A stretch of 64,000 nucleotides of DNA from Methanocalculus chunghsingensis (GCF_018132105.1 NZ_JWHL01000013.1:1-64000), one strand, 5' to 3'. Positions 35,806 through 46,863 are shown, counted from the stretch's first letter. Numbers and translations: made by a program. The notes: generated by a model from the letters alone, not told the origin.

Positions 35806-35910
35806 ATTCCGCCACGCTGTGCCGGAGGTACGGAAGAGACCTCCAGGACAGGTACATGGGACGATCAGGGGATAGAGTTTTAGTCCCATATCATCCCATA
35901 TACGAGTAAT

Positions 35911-36333
35911 ATGCGTCGAGTCTCATACCAGTTCCCAAACCGCTGTGATATTGTCTTTGAACATAGTGTTCCCTTTTCACAAGCGGTGAGATCCATCTGT
36001 AGAATGGACGGAAAGCAGACGAATTTCAGAACCGACAGGGGACTCTTTAAACGCGAGATCCATGTTGAGATAGCCTGTGATAAGACTGGTTTTGAAAAGG
36101 TAAGCACAGATTCAGAATTTATCGATGAGATCAGTGAACGCGCCGATTTCATCCTTCGGATCAACGACACCCTTCTTAAAGGTGAAGGCAGATATCCGAC
36201 GGCGGAGTATACATTCCTCCTCAGGATCGATGATCTCGGAAGCCGTGTGGAGGGATTCATTATCCACCAGGGGAGGGATGGTGAAATCGATGCACTGGAT
36301 GTCAAGAATCTGTTGAAGGGTGCCCTCTCGTGA
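35911..36333 (+). CDS. Conserved archaeal protein of unknown function
   Basis: A 140-residue soluble protein, mixed alpha/beta by appearance (RSICRMDGKQTNFRTDRG, YTFLLRIDDLGSRVEGFI). I do not recognise the family. Its stop overlaps the start of the DUF2240-like gene by 4 bp, so the two are likely made in fixed ratio and may act together. Confidence 0.7.
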   Translation: MRRVSYQFPNRCDIVFEHSVPFSQAVRSICRMDGKQTNFRTDRGLFKREIHVEIACDKTGFEKVSTDSEFIDEISERADFILRINDTLLKGEGRYPTAEYTFLLRIDDLGSRVEGFIIHQGRDGEIDALDVKNLLKGALS

Positions 36334-36809
36334 GTCTCAAAACCATTGTAGCTGCCGCATTTAAACATCTCAGAAAAAACAGGCTTCAGAAGGTTGAGTT
36401 CATCTATTATATCGCAATCGACCGAAAATGGATGAATAAAGAAGAGGCGACCCTCCTTCTCGAACGGGCACGTGATGCAGGGCTGATCAACCTGCAGGAA
36501 GGGGTCTATATACCCGGTTTCGATCTCGCAGAAGTTGAGATACCTCTTGGATTTAAGCCATCCACCGCCGTTCTGAAGAAGGAAGATCCGATCGAGCGGC
36601 TCGTCTCTGAGATCGCCGGGAAGGCAGGAACAGATCAACGGGCAATCTATGCTGAAATGAATATGATCACCCATGATCACTTTGACGACCGGCTCCTGCC
36701 GGAAGCGGCAGTGATGATCCTTGCACGCCGGTATCAGGTCGATGCCGGAACCTATCGCGACGAACTGATGAAGAGCCTTGTTCAACAAGGCGACAAAAAG
36801 CCGGACTGA
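36330..36809 (+). CDS. DUF2240-like protein
   Basis: A 159-residue protein with the start KTIVAAAFKHLRKNRLQKVEFIYYIA and ATLLLERARDAGLI, resembling DUF2240 of methanogens. The first half looks like a winged helix and the second like a short helical domain (LPEAAVMILARRYQVD). The name rests on memory of the pattern, not on a search. It is translationally coupled to the preceding gene. Confidence 0.6.
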   Translation: MSLKTIVAAAFKHLRKNRLQKVEFIYYIAIDRKWMNKEEATLLLERARDAGLINLQEGVYIPGFDLAEVEIPLGFKPSTAVLKKEDPIERLVSEIAGKAGTDQRAIYAEMNMITHDHFDDRLLPEAAVMILARRYQVDAGTYRDELMKSLVQQGDKKPD

Positions 36810-36842
36810 ATTGAGGGAGGCCGACTGAAAAAAAGATAGGGC

Positions 36843-37244
36843 TTATTCAGCCTTTGCTTCTTCTTTTGGAGCGAAGATTTCTGCAAGAGGAGTCTTGCCG
36901 GTCTCAACGACCTTGACATTGATCTGTACAAAGTCAGATGTGATCTCAGATCCCCGAACAGTCTTTCTCCGCCGCTCGCCGCGCTTCGTTGGGTTGAACC
37001 CGTTTCCACCTGTCAGGAGGAGATGACGCCGTGCGGATCCCGGAAGACCTCTCCGTGCAGGGATACCGGTCCTGTCACTCCCGCCTGTAATCTCAATGCG
37101 ATATCCGTCAAGCCCGATGACACCAGCGTCGATCTGGTGTGAGATCGACTTTCCGATAAATGCACCAGCTGCACCGCCACTTGCTACCGTATTGTAGGAA
37201 CGGCCGGTCTCTGGATCTGATATAACAATTTTAAAGTCTACCAT
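36843..37244 (-). CDS. rps6e: Small subunit ribosomal protein S6e
   Basis: A 133-residue protein with VDFKIVISDPETGRSY, FIGKSISHQIDAGVIGLDGY and GIPARRGLPGSARRHLLL, typical of S6e. The ATG at 37244 has GAGGAG 13 bp upstream; a TTG at 37256 is too close to it. It follows infB by 68 bp on the same strand, a common archaeal pairing. Confidence 0.96.
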   Translation of the reverse strand: MVDFKIVISDPETGRSYNTVASGGAAGAFIGKSISHQIDAGVIGLDGYRIEITGGSDRTGIPARRGLPGSARRHLLLTGGNGFNPTKRGERRRKTVRGSEITSDFVQINVKVVETGKTPLAEIFAPKEEAKAE

Positions 37245-37312
37245 GTATCGAAACAACTCCTCGTTCTTTCCGAAGCCGAAGTACCCATATTGTTTGAGCG
37301 TCCCGGTTAATA

Positions 37313-39088
37313 CTACTTACCCCAGAAGGGATTATCCCTCCTCCTGATCAGCGCGTACTCTGAGAGTGCCTCCTGGGAGCTGACGTTAATATGAGAGAGC
37401 ATCTCCCGCTCGAGAACCTTCACATGCCGCTCGGGAATTTCAACATAGAGCGTATCACCGACATGAATCTGCCTCCCAACCGTCGGCCCCTCAATCGATA
37501 CGGCGATCTCCATCCCTTCAGTCGCCTCAGTCACGGTCTCGCCTTTATCCTGCATCATCTTGACCGTCCCGACCGAGCGGCCATCCAGGCTCATAAGATG
37601 AACCTTCGGCCTGAGGAGACCCCCCAGAATACGAACACCAACAACTGCCGGATCGCTCTGACGGAAGATGCAGTTTGGAAGGAGCTGTATCTTGGCAGGC
37701 ATGATGATCGCTTCAAACTGTTGCGCCTCACGCCTGCGTATCTCCTCATCCCGCCACTCGATGTAGTCATCGATCACCCGGTAGATGATATTACCAGAGA
37801 ATACTTTGATATCAGCATACCGTGGATGTTTGAGCATCTCCTCGACATCGGGCAGAATATCAGTTGCAAAACAGATGATGACCTTATGGAGCGGCTCGCG
37901 CATCGTCTCAAGCTCAATGATGTCATGGCGGCTGACCGGTCCGACATCTGCACGCATAATCTCGATCTCCTTGGCCTCAAGCTCTTTTGAGAGGGCCTCA
38001 AGCGCACCAATGGTATCTGCCTTGATGCTGATACCAAGGTTTGAGAGTTTAACATTGACCGCCTGCATCTCCGCATTGATCGCGTCAATCACCTCATCGC
38101 GATTCCCTTTGATGACACGGAGCGGAGAACCGGAGATGACCTCGTCAAGGTTGGGTGCGGCGAGTTTGATACCCGCCGCGGCTGTGACTGACTTCACCCG
38201 TTCGAAGCGATCTTCAATAAGCATCTCCTTCATGGGGCGTGCCTTCAGGACAGAACGTACTTTTGTAACGATACATCCCGATGCACCGGCAACACCGATC
38301 TCATCCCCGACCGAGAGGGTTCCATCATACAGGATGAGATCAAGGGTCATCCCAAGGCCACGTTCCTCCTTCACCTCAAGGACAGTCCCCTGGCCGGGGC
38401 CATCCGCCGTTATCTTCAGTGATTCGGTCAGGTACCGCTCGGCAAGGCCGATCATCACCATCAGGAGATCAGGGATACCTTCACCAGTGATCCCGGATGA
38501 TGGAACGATTGCGATGTTCCGTGCAAAGTCACGAACACGGTCATAGCGTTCGGAGTTGAAGCCAAGATCAGAGAGCTCTCCGACAATCTCATAAAGCCGG
38601 GTTTCAAGGATTCCCTGGACACGCTCATTCTGTTTCGCATACGTCTTCTGGAACGGTTCATCCGGGTGAACACGCCATCCGGGGATACGATCCACCTTGG
38701 TTGCAGCTATGACAAAAGGTGTCTTACAGTTCCGAAGGATCTGAAGAGCCTCCTGTGTCTGTTGTTTAAAACCCTCATTAATATCGATGACCAGAATTGC
38801 AATCTCCGCCAGGGCACCCCCGCGTGCGCGGAGAGTGGTGAAGGCGCGGTGGCCGGGGGTATCAATGAAGAGAAGGCCCGGGATCGTGATCTCGGTCTTT
38901 CCGGTCAACCCGCTCATCTTTCGTATTGCGTCAATCGGTATCAGTGTCGCTCCGATATGCTGGGTAATGGCACCTGCCTCTGTATTTACGACCTGTGAGC
39001 CGCGGATCTTATCAAGGAGTGACGTTTTACCATGATCTACATGCCCGAGGACACACACGATCGGCGTTCTGATGTTGTTCTTTGCCAT
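37313..39088 (-). CDS. infB: Translation initiation factor aIF5B
   Basis: A 591-residue GTPase. G-motifs are GHVDHGKT at residues 15-22, DTPGHRAFTTLRARGG and ATKVD. Beta-barrel domains II and IV and the linker helix follow (VHLMSLDGRSVGTVKMMQ). It joins ribosomal subunits after start selection. The IF2-type N-terminal extension is absent, as in archaea. Confidence 0.97.
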   Translation of the reverse strand: MAKNNIRTPIVCVLGHVDHGKTSLLDKIRGSQVVNTEAGAITQHIGATLIPIDAIRKMSGLTGKTEITIPGLLFIDTPGHRAFTTLRARGGALAEIAILVIDINEGFKQQTQEALQILRNCKTPFVIAATKVDRIPGWRVHPDEPFQKTYAKQNERVQGILETRLYEIVGELSDLGFNSERYDRVRDFARNIAIVPSSGITGEGIPDLLMVMIGLAERYLTESLKITADGPGQGTVLEVKEERGLGMTLDLILYDGTLSVGDEIGVAGASGCIVTKVRSVLKARPMKEMLIEDRFERVKSVTAAAGIKLAAPNLDEVISGSPLRVIKGNRDEVIDAINAEMQAVNVKLSNLGISIKADTIGALEALSKELEAKEIEIMRADVGPVSRHDIIELETMREPLHKVIICFATDILPDVEEMLKHPRYADIKVFSGNIIYRVIDDYIEWRDEEIRRREAQQFEAIIMPAKIQLLPNCIFRQSDPAVVGVRILGGLLRPKVHLMSLDGRSVGTVKMMQDKGETVTEATEGMEIAVSIEGPTVGRQIHVGDTLYVEIPERHVKVLEREMLSHINVSSQEALSEYALIRRRDNPFWGK

Positions 39089-39265
39089 ATCTGATACCCC
39101 TCCTGAAAAGCCGGGATTACCTGATTAATCCCGAAAAGTGATACTCTATAACGCATTCGGAGTATTATATTCTTTCGAGGAGAAGAAGCGGAGAGGGGAA
39201 GATGATCCTAAGACTCATTCCGTTAATTTAAAGAGCTTGAACCGGCAATATAAGTGGGCATTTAT

Positions 39266-39338
39266 GCTAGGGTAGGGTAGCTGGACATCCTATAGGACTG
39301 TGGATCCTTTGACCCGGGTTCGAGTCCCGGCCCTGGCC
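39266..39338 (+). tRNA. tRNA-His (GTG)
   Basis: Acceptor GCTAGGG/CCCTGGC, anticodon loop CTGTGGA with GTG, and T-arm CCGGG-TTCGAGT-CCCGG. The discriminator is C, as expected for histidine. The base before position 1 is T, so the G-1 of mature tRNA-His would have to be added after transcription. The anticodon stem has one T-T mismatch at its outer pair. Confidence 0.9.
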
Positions 39339-39608
39339 TGAATCTCCTTTTTCCTCGATAAATTTCGCCTTCAGATTGATTGCATGACATAAGTGGATCC
39401 ACACCTCGATCAATAAAAAGCCGGCGGGATTGATTCAAAACTCTATAAAAGAGTAACGTAATTTTGCTATTCCTGATGACATACACCATCAAGATAAATA
39501 TTATATCATATTACATTCAACATGAATACAAATATATAAATTTAAATATAACGGCAATTGCCACCATTCTGGGAATGGATGTAATAATCATATCCGGAAG
39601 AGATCTGA

Positions 39609-40553
39609 ATGAATATCATAATAATTACGCAAGGTATACCTCCGCCAGTCCATGCATTATTGCAATCTCGCCACCATATTACGGGAATTGTGGAGGATTC
39701 CCCCCGGATCCCCCCCTCAGGATTGAAACGGAGCATCCAAAATATCATTTCAACTCTCAAACCAGGTACCCGTACACTCGCATCACTCTGTCAGGAAAAT
39801 GCCATCCCCTATTTTTATCTGGATAATAACCAGGAGTCTCTCAGGGAATGGGTACGATCAATAGATCCGGATCTCATCATCATCTATTCAATGTCACACC
39901 TGCTGAGGGCAGAGATCATATCCATCCCACCATATGGAGCCATTAACATCCATCCTTCATTATTACCTTCATATCGGGGACCAGATCCTATCTTCTGGAT
40001 GTATTATACCATGGAGAAGAGAGGAGGCATCACCATTTATTTCATTGACGAAGGAGAGGACACCGGAGATATTATTTATCAGGAGAGTTTTGAGATACCC
40101 CCTGGCAGCAACGGGCAGGACCTGCAACATGAGATAGTCGAAAAGATCGGGGTACCACTCCTGTTACAGGCAATCGATGCGATAGAGAGGGGAGATGCAC
40201 CGAGAATACGGCAGCCTGCAGAAAGCCCAACGATACGGGCGAGATACATCCTTCCAGAAGAGCAGAAGGGGATGATCGACTGGGAAAACTGGGAGATCCA
40301 GAGGATCTGGCATTTGATGAGAGGCTGTGCAAAGTGCAAGAAACTTGTTGCACCACCAACAGGTTTGTATACAGGTCAACGATGGAAAATCGGGGAATAC
40401 AGGATCTGTGATACAACGAATTTGAATAAAGGAGTGGTACTCCAAAAATCCGAGGGATATTGTGTTGCAGGCAGGGATGGGATTATTTATCTTACCATTG
40501 ATTTTGATATAAAGAAAACAATACACCATTTCTTTGACACCCTCATTCCATAA
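39609..40553 (+). CDS. Formyltransferase family protein (Fmt/ArnA-like)
   Basis: A 314-residue protein. The formyltransferase core has catalytic Asn-His in GAINIHPSLLPSYRGPDP and Asp in IDEGEDTGDI. A C-terminal region similar to the Fmt barrel begins near residue 205. Archaea start with unformylated methionine, so the substrate is more likely a sugar nucleotide or other amine. The gene and its 270-bp upstream region are AT-rich compared with the neighbours, which suggests acquisition. No sugar genes adjoin it. Confidence 0.75.
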   Translation: MNIIIITQGIPPPVHALLQSRHHITGIVEDSPRIPPSGLKRSIQNIISTLKPGTRTLASLCQENAIPYFYLDNNQESLREWVRSIDPDLIIIYSMSHLLRAEIISIPPYGAINIHPSLLPSYRGPDPIFWMYYTMEKRGGITIYFIDEGEDTGDIIYQESFEIPPGSNGQDLQHEIVEKIGVPLLLQAIDAIERGDAPRIRQPAESPTIRARYILPEEQKGMIDWENWEIQRIWHLMRGCAKCKKLVAPPTGLYTGQRWKIGEYRICDTTNLNKGVVLQKSEGYCVAGRDGIIYLTIDFDIKKTIHHFFDTLIP

Positions 40554-40730
40554 TCTGACGGTATGTTCCACCCATTGCCCCTGAATTCATACCGATTATT
40601 CTTCAGTGACAGGTCATATCATCAGATCACTTGTACACACTTCGTAAAATGGAGAAAATCCATTTTTAAAAAATATCCGGGAAGATATACCCGGAACGAT
40701 TCAGATCGACACTCGGGCCCACAGAGGAAC

Positions 40731-40740
40731 TATTATATAA
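40731..40740 (+). promoter_or_regulatory. TATA box of katG
   Basis: TATTATATAA lies 41 bp before the katG ATG; AGGAG sits 11 bp before the ATG, leaving a leader of about 15-20 nt. Confidence 0.6.
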
Positions 40741-40753
40741 CCACAGTCGATAA

Positions 40754-42976
<2,223 letters not shown>

Positions 42977-43007
42977 TATCCTCAAATGATTGGATAATGG
43001 GTATTCG

Positions 43008-43066
43008 GAGAGTGGTGGCAGACACCCCACTCTCTGGTGGAACCATCACCGAACCACACCTTTTTT
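43008..43066 (+). terminator. Hairpin and T-run after katG
   Basis: GAGAGTGG (43008-43015) pairs with CCACTCTC (43027-43034); a T6 run is at 43061-43066. It probably ends katG transcription. Confidence 0.5.
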
Positions 43067-43126
43067 AGTTCATAGAACAATGGATATTGCTACGATACGG
43101 TAATCACCGGTATCACACCTTCCAGA

Positions 43127-43200
43127 GGGCCTGTAGCTTAGCTGGTTAGAGCGCCCGGCTCATAACCGGGCGGTCATGCGTTCGAATCGCATCAGGCCCA
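43127..43200 (+). tRNA. tRNA with CAT anticodon (probable Ile2, or elongator Met)
   Basis: Acceptor GGGCCTG/CAGGCCC, anticodon arm CCCGG-CTCATAA-CCGGG, T-arm ATGCG-TTCGAAT-CGCAT, discriminator A. The T-arm is identical to tRNA-Ile(GAT) at 27253, and the acceptor resembles it, which favours the isoleucine tRNA whose C34 is modified to agmatidine. It is not an initiator type. Confidence 0.92.
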
Positions 43201-43424
43201 TTTCTTATCTCTTCTTCCAGAAGTATTCACCAATCAGCCCACGCCAGCTATGGCGCGCATAAGAAACGCCATAATGTCCATTCAAGAGAGAGGAATGACC
43301 ATCATCGCATAGAGTGACCTGCTACAAATAAACCTATACCGTGCAATAAATCAAAATTCCTCAACCAGAACAACGCCCTATCCATACGCTGATACTTTAT
43401 CAGCTTCCGCCACAAGGGACGTTT

Positions 43425-44453
43425 ATGAAGTGTCCGGTCTGTGGTGATGACTGCGTCTCCGATGCATTCGAGATTATCAATAGTATGGAGACGATATTTG
43501 CCCCCTGCCCCCGATGCAGGGGAAGACGGCTTGACAAGAAGATCCCCCCACCTGAATACATCCCCCCACCCCCCTGTATCTGCGGGAAACGATTCATCGA
43601 TGATGTATTTGCCCATATATACCGTATCGGACAGGATGAGGGAGAGATTACAGGAACCGAACCACTGAAAGAGGTTGGAACCCCCCTCATCCATCCGGGA
43701 ATGGTCCTCAATGAAGCCCCGTACCTTCCACCCCGAACCCTTGTCCTCCTGACCGACCTCTTCTCTGAAAAGACAGCAGAGAGGATCGTCGCTGAGATAC
43801 CTGAGGTCAGGGGAGTCGTCCTTGACAACCACATCACCCCCGGATTAGCCGATCCAGATACGATGGAACTCCCGGATACCCATACCCTCCTTGCCGGGTG
43901 CGATGTCCGGGCGAATATATTCACAACCCAGGTCGGCCCCATCGTCATCTATAAACAGACATCAATGATGCATATTGAATTTCCACGCCCGGTAAACCCG
44001 AAGATCCTCACAGTCGATCGGCAGGTCTTCACAAAGAAGCCAAAGACCTTTGTGGATGCCTGTTGCGGCCCCGGCACTCTTGGGATCGTCGCAGCACGCC
44101 TGGGAGTCCCGCATATCATCCTGAATGATGCCTGGTACGCCGCCGCCTTCTGGACGGCGTTTAATCTCAAGGTAAACCACGCCTATCTTGGTATCGATGA
44201 CGTGGAGATCCGTGAAAGCTATCAGGCGATGGCAGAACACGCGGTAAGACGCGAACCCCACCTCGTCGCCACCACACGTGGGGGAATTGCTGTTGAGGTA
44301 TATCAGGGAGACTACCGCCTTCTCACCCCCCATATACCACAGAAAGATGTACTCACGGTGATCGACTTCTTTGATAAAGCCTCACGGGAGATGGTCGAAG
44401 AGGTGATCACCCGCTGGAAGGCAGATAATAAAGGAGATGTATTTATCCCATAA
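43425..44453 (+). CDS. Zinc-finger SAM methyltransferase-like protein of methanogens
   Basis: A 342-residue protein. The first 55 residues have three cysteine pairs (CPVCGDDC, CPRCRGRR, CICGK), probably a zinc-binding module. The C-terminal half contains the SAM motif FVDACCGPGTLGIVAARLG and a following acidic strand IILNDAWYA. The middle (residues about 95-185) is a beta-rich domain I do not recognise. The target is unknown. The last codons contain the TATA box of the SRP RNA gene. Confidence 0.75.
   Translation: MKCPVCGDDCVSDAFEIINSMETIFAPCPRCRGRRLDKKIPPPEYIPPPPCICGKRFIDDVFAHIYRIGQDEGEITGTEPLKEVGTPLIHPGMVLNEAPYLPPRTLVLLTDLFSEKTAERIVAEIPEVRGVVLDNHITPGLADPDTMELPDTHTLLAGCDVRANIFTTQVGPIVIYKQTSMMHIEFPRPVNPKILTVDRQVFTKKPKTFVDACCGPGTLGIVAARLGVPHIILNDAWYAAAFWTAFNLKVNHAYLGIDDVEIRESYQAMAEHAVRREPHLVATTRGGIAVEVYQGDYRLLTPHIPQKDVLTVIDFFDKASREMVEEVITRWKADNKGDVFIP
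44440..44447 (+). promoter_or_regulatory. TATA box of the SRP RNA gene
   Basis: TATTTATC inside the last codons of the methyltransferase gene is about 26 bp before the predicted SRP RNA 5' end. Confidence 0.5.
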
Positions 44454-44468
44454 CAACCGATTGTTTAC

Positions 44469-44774
44469 GGGAACTAGCCCGGGTGGTTAGACGTCACCTG
44501 TGACCCGAAACCGTCGATATGCGGGGGGCGAAGTCTGAGGAAGGCTGAGGCAGCCCTCGGAAAGCAGGTACTTCCGACGTAGAAGCCTCGTCCTGTGAGG
44601 TCAACGGACAGGGACCAATCTTCCGGAGGGAAGTGCGGCCTGTTGCCGCAGGGATCGGTTCAGGCCCGGAAGGGAGCAGACTTACTGTGGACGTATGGCG
44701 CCCACGGGGAAGCGGGGTGGAGAAGGAAGCCCTGTGGAACGAGGGTATGTGCGGTCGACCGATGACACGTTCCC
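44469..44774 (+). ncRNA. ffs: Signal recognition particle 7S RNA
   Basis: The universal helix 8 signature CAGGCCCGGAAGGGAGCAG is at 44661-44679. The ends GGGAAC (44469-44474) and GTTCCC (44769-44774) pair as helix 1 of archaeal SRP RNA. The length of about 306 nt is normal. It scaffolds SRP19 (encoded at 34.3 kb) and SRP54. The mdh ATG starts only 15 nt after the 3' end. Confidence 0.93.
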
Positions 44775-44788
44775 ATTCTCTGATTTCT

Positions 44789-45742
44789 ATGGTGAAAGTA
44801 GCGATTATCGGAGCGACAGGGCAGGTTGGATCCTATGCAGCCCATGCAATCTCGCAGATCCCTCAAATCAAGGAGGTTACACTCTTTGGCCGTGATGGGA
44901 ACCAGCAGTACCTTGAAGGACTCTCCCGGGACCTTGTTGACTCATTTGCAGCCCGAGGAACCAATACAAGGATAAGCTGGAGTTGTGATGAAAAGGATCT
45001 CCGTGGATCGGATATCATCATCCTGACATCCGGGGTTGCACGGAAAGCAGACCAGAGCAGGCTTGATCTCGCTGTTGAGAACGGAAAGATAGTTGCCTCC
45101 TTTGCCGAAAAGATCGGCAGAACAGCCTCAGAAGCTCTTCTTCTTATCATATCAAACCCCGTCGATATCATGACGGCAGTCGCTTTGAAGTATTCAGGTC
45201 TTCCACCACACAGGGTCTTCGGACTTGGGACACATCTCGACTCAATGCGCCTCAAATCCTGTATTGCTGAATTTTTCAATGTGCATGTATCTGAAGTACA
45301 TACACGGATCATTGGTGAACATGGTGACACAATGGTCCCCCTCTGGTCAGCGACGACGATTGGCGGTATTCAGATTAATAATCTCCCGGCCTTCTCGCAC
45401 CTTCCAAAAGATAAGATCATGGAACGGGTCAAGACGAGCGGATCCCTGATCATCAGGAGTAAAGGATCAACGGTCTATGGACCTGGAGATGCAATAGCAA
45501 CGGTCGTCCGGACAATTGTCGAAGATGAGCACCGAATCCTTACCGTCTCCGCCTTCATCAAGAAGGAGGTTCATGACATTGGAAGTGTCTGCATCGGCGT
45601 TCCTGCACGTATCACACGCGGTGGTGTCTTTCCTGTACCGATAAAACTGCCCGATGATGAGCTGGAAGCGTTCCGAAACTCCACAGAAACAATTCGGAAT
45701 GTGACACGGCAGGTCTTTGAAGCACTCGAAGAGAGAGAATAA
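44789..45742 (+). CDS. mdh: Malate dehydrogenase (LDH/MDH superfamily)
   Basis: A 317-residue NAD(P)-dependent dehydrogenase. VAIIGATGQVGSYAAHA is the dinucleotide loop, LTSGVARKADQSRLDLA the region before the active-site loop, and IIGEHGDTMVPLWS has the catalytic His. GATGxVG instead of GAGxVG is the archaeal type that accepts NADPH. The frame is open upstream to 44633 through the SRP RNA, but the ATG at 44789 gives the family N-terminus. Confidence 0.92.
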   Translation: MVKVAIIGATGQVGSYAAHAISQIPQIKEVTLFGRDGNQQYLEGLSRDLVDSFAARGTNTRISWSCDEKDLRGSDIIILTSGVARKADQSRLDLAVENGKIVASFAEKIGRTASEALLLIISNPVDIMTAVALKYSGLPPHRVFGLGTHLDSMRLKSCIAEFFNVHVSEVHTRIIGEHGDTMVPLWSATTIGGIQINNLPAFSHLPKDKIMERVKTSGSLIIRSKGSTVYGPGDAIATVVRTIVEDEHRILTVSAFIKKEVHDIGSVCIGVPARITRGGVFPVPIKLPDDELEAFRNSTETIRNVTRQVFEALEERE

Positions 45743-45750
45743 AAAAAAAG

Positions 45751-46011
45751 TTAGATCATTCGGCTGAGATCAACAATCTCTGCACGATCTACACCAGGTA
45801 TATCAAGGAACTGTGACTCGATACCATCTGTTGCACCCTCTTCATCCTGGATGACGGTTGCAACCTTGAGGGCAACGAGGCCAAAGCCGATTGGCTCATC
45901 CCTCATATCAGAAACACCTGGAATCTTTTCACGAATCGCTGCTTTTAATGCCTCAATATCCACTTCAGGAGACTCGGGCATTACCCTGAGAATAACTGCG
46001 ACAGCTCCCAT
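45751..46011 (-). CDS. ef1b: Elongation factor 1-beta (aEF1B)
   Basis: An 86-residue nucleotide exchange factor for aEF1A: VAVILRVMPESPEVDIEALKAAI at the N-terminus and EPIGFGLVALKVATVIQDEEG. The ATG at 46011 is 2 bp after the stop of a zinc-ribbon gene with GAGG overlapping that stop. A run of nine T residues on this strand follows the gene. Confidence 0.95.
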   Translation of the reverse strand: MGAVAVILRVMPESPEVDIEALKAAIREKIPGVSDMRDEPIGFGLVALKVATVIQDEEGATDGIESQFLDIPGVDRAEIVDLSRMI

Positions 46012-46013
46012 CC

Positions 46014-46175
46014 TCACGGCCCCTGAAATCCACATTTCTGACAGGCATACGGAATGCTCTGATGTCTGCATCGTGCACACCGGCGTATCAGCTCGGCGCA
46101 CTCAGGACACTTAAATTCAGTCGCGCCACGCTCAGCGAGCGGAGCGTTACATGACGTGCACTTAACCATTGACAT
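46014..46175 (-). CDS. Small zinc-ribbon protein (53 residues) upstream of aEF1B
   Basis: It encodes 53 residues with four zinc knuckles: KCTSCNAPL, KCPECAEL, RCARCRHQ and ACQKCGFQG. GGGAG lies 7 bp before the ATG at 46175. Two zinc ions could be bound. Such double zinc-ribbon miniproteins precede aEF1B in many euryarchaea; a translation role is likely but unproven. Confidence 0.88.
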   Translation of the reverse strand: MSMVKCTSCNAPLAERGATEFKCPECAELIRRCARCRHQSIPYACQKCGFQGP

Positions 46176-46209
46176 AGTCGGACTCCCTTATATGATTGGG
46201 ATACCTCGG

Positions 46210-46812
46210 TTATAATTCCTCTGTCCTGCCAGTGATGATCGTACCTTCCTTTCCCTCACCTGACAATGCTCTTCTGAGTGCTTCAGGGCTCCTTCCATTG
46301 ATAACAAGAGCACACATCTGATTCCTGAGAATGAACGGGATGAAAGCGGGATCAACGGTATCAGTTACGACCGGAGAAGAGACCTCTGCGAGCATCGCAC
46401 CCTCCGAGATGACACCATCAACTGATTTAAGGAGAATCAACGGAAGATCGAGGCGCCATGCAACCCATGCAGCAATCGTATCCGAGGTGATATCCCAGGA
46501 ATGTGGGAAAGGGTCTTCTCTCCTCATCGCGCAGTAGGGCAGAAAGACGGACGACTCATTCACGCGCACGATCCGATCGATTGTCGGAAGTCCATGGGAT
46601 GCAATATAATGCCCATACTGATCCATCGCAGATATCGCCATCCAGTGAGCAGCATCAGCGTTGGGATCAAGCTGCCGGACAACATCTGCAAAGGCCCCTC
46701 CTCCAGGAACGATGAGACAGACGATATTATGATCGGCAAGAACCGGGATCAGTTCCGGGACGAGATCAAGCAGGCTTCCCCCGAGCTTGATGACATATGC
46801 AGTCTCCTCCAT
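46210..46812 (-). CDS. mfnE: MfnE, aminomethylfuran phosphate kinase (amino acid kinase family)
   Basis: A 200-residue amino acid kinase: VIKLGGSLLDLVPEL and VPGGGAFADVVRQLD bind the phosphates, and DITSDTIAAWVAWRL plus LLKSVDGV are nucleotide-site motifs. This small archaeal branch includes MfnE, which phosphorylates aminomethylfuran phosphate in methanofuran synthesis. The start at 46812 is preferred; the frame to 46869 overlaps the divergent gene. Confidence 0.78.
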   Translation of the reverse strand: MEETAYVIKLGGSLLDLVPELIPVLADHNIVCLIVPGGGAFADVVRQLDPNADAAHWMAISAMDQYGHYIASHGLPTIDRIVRVNESSVFLPYCAMRREDPFPHSWDITSDTIAAWVAWRLDLPLILLKSVDGVISEGAMLAEVSSPVVTDTVDPAFIPFILRNQMCALVINGRSPEALRRALSGEGKEGTIITGRTEEL

Positions 46813-46863
46813 ATACAGGAATGAAACCGGGACGGTAAAAAAGGAGTAGATCAGATCTCTTTC

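Noticed and set aside
39464-39826. 120-residue frame upstream of and overlapping the formyltransferase gene
   Set aside because: No domain; the overlap with the conserved formyltransferase frame and its composition speak against it.
44633-44788. N-terminal extension of mdh through the SRP RNA
   Set aside because: The RNA signature and helix 1 ends cover this stretch, and the family N-terminus begins at 44789.
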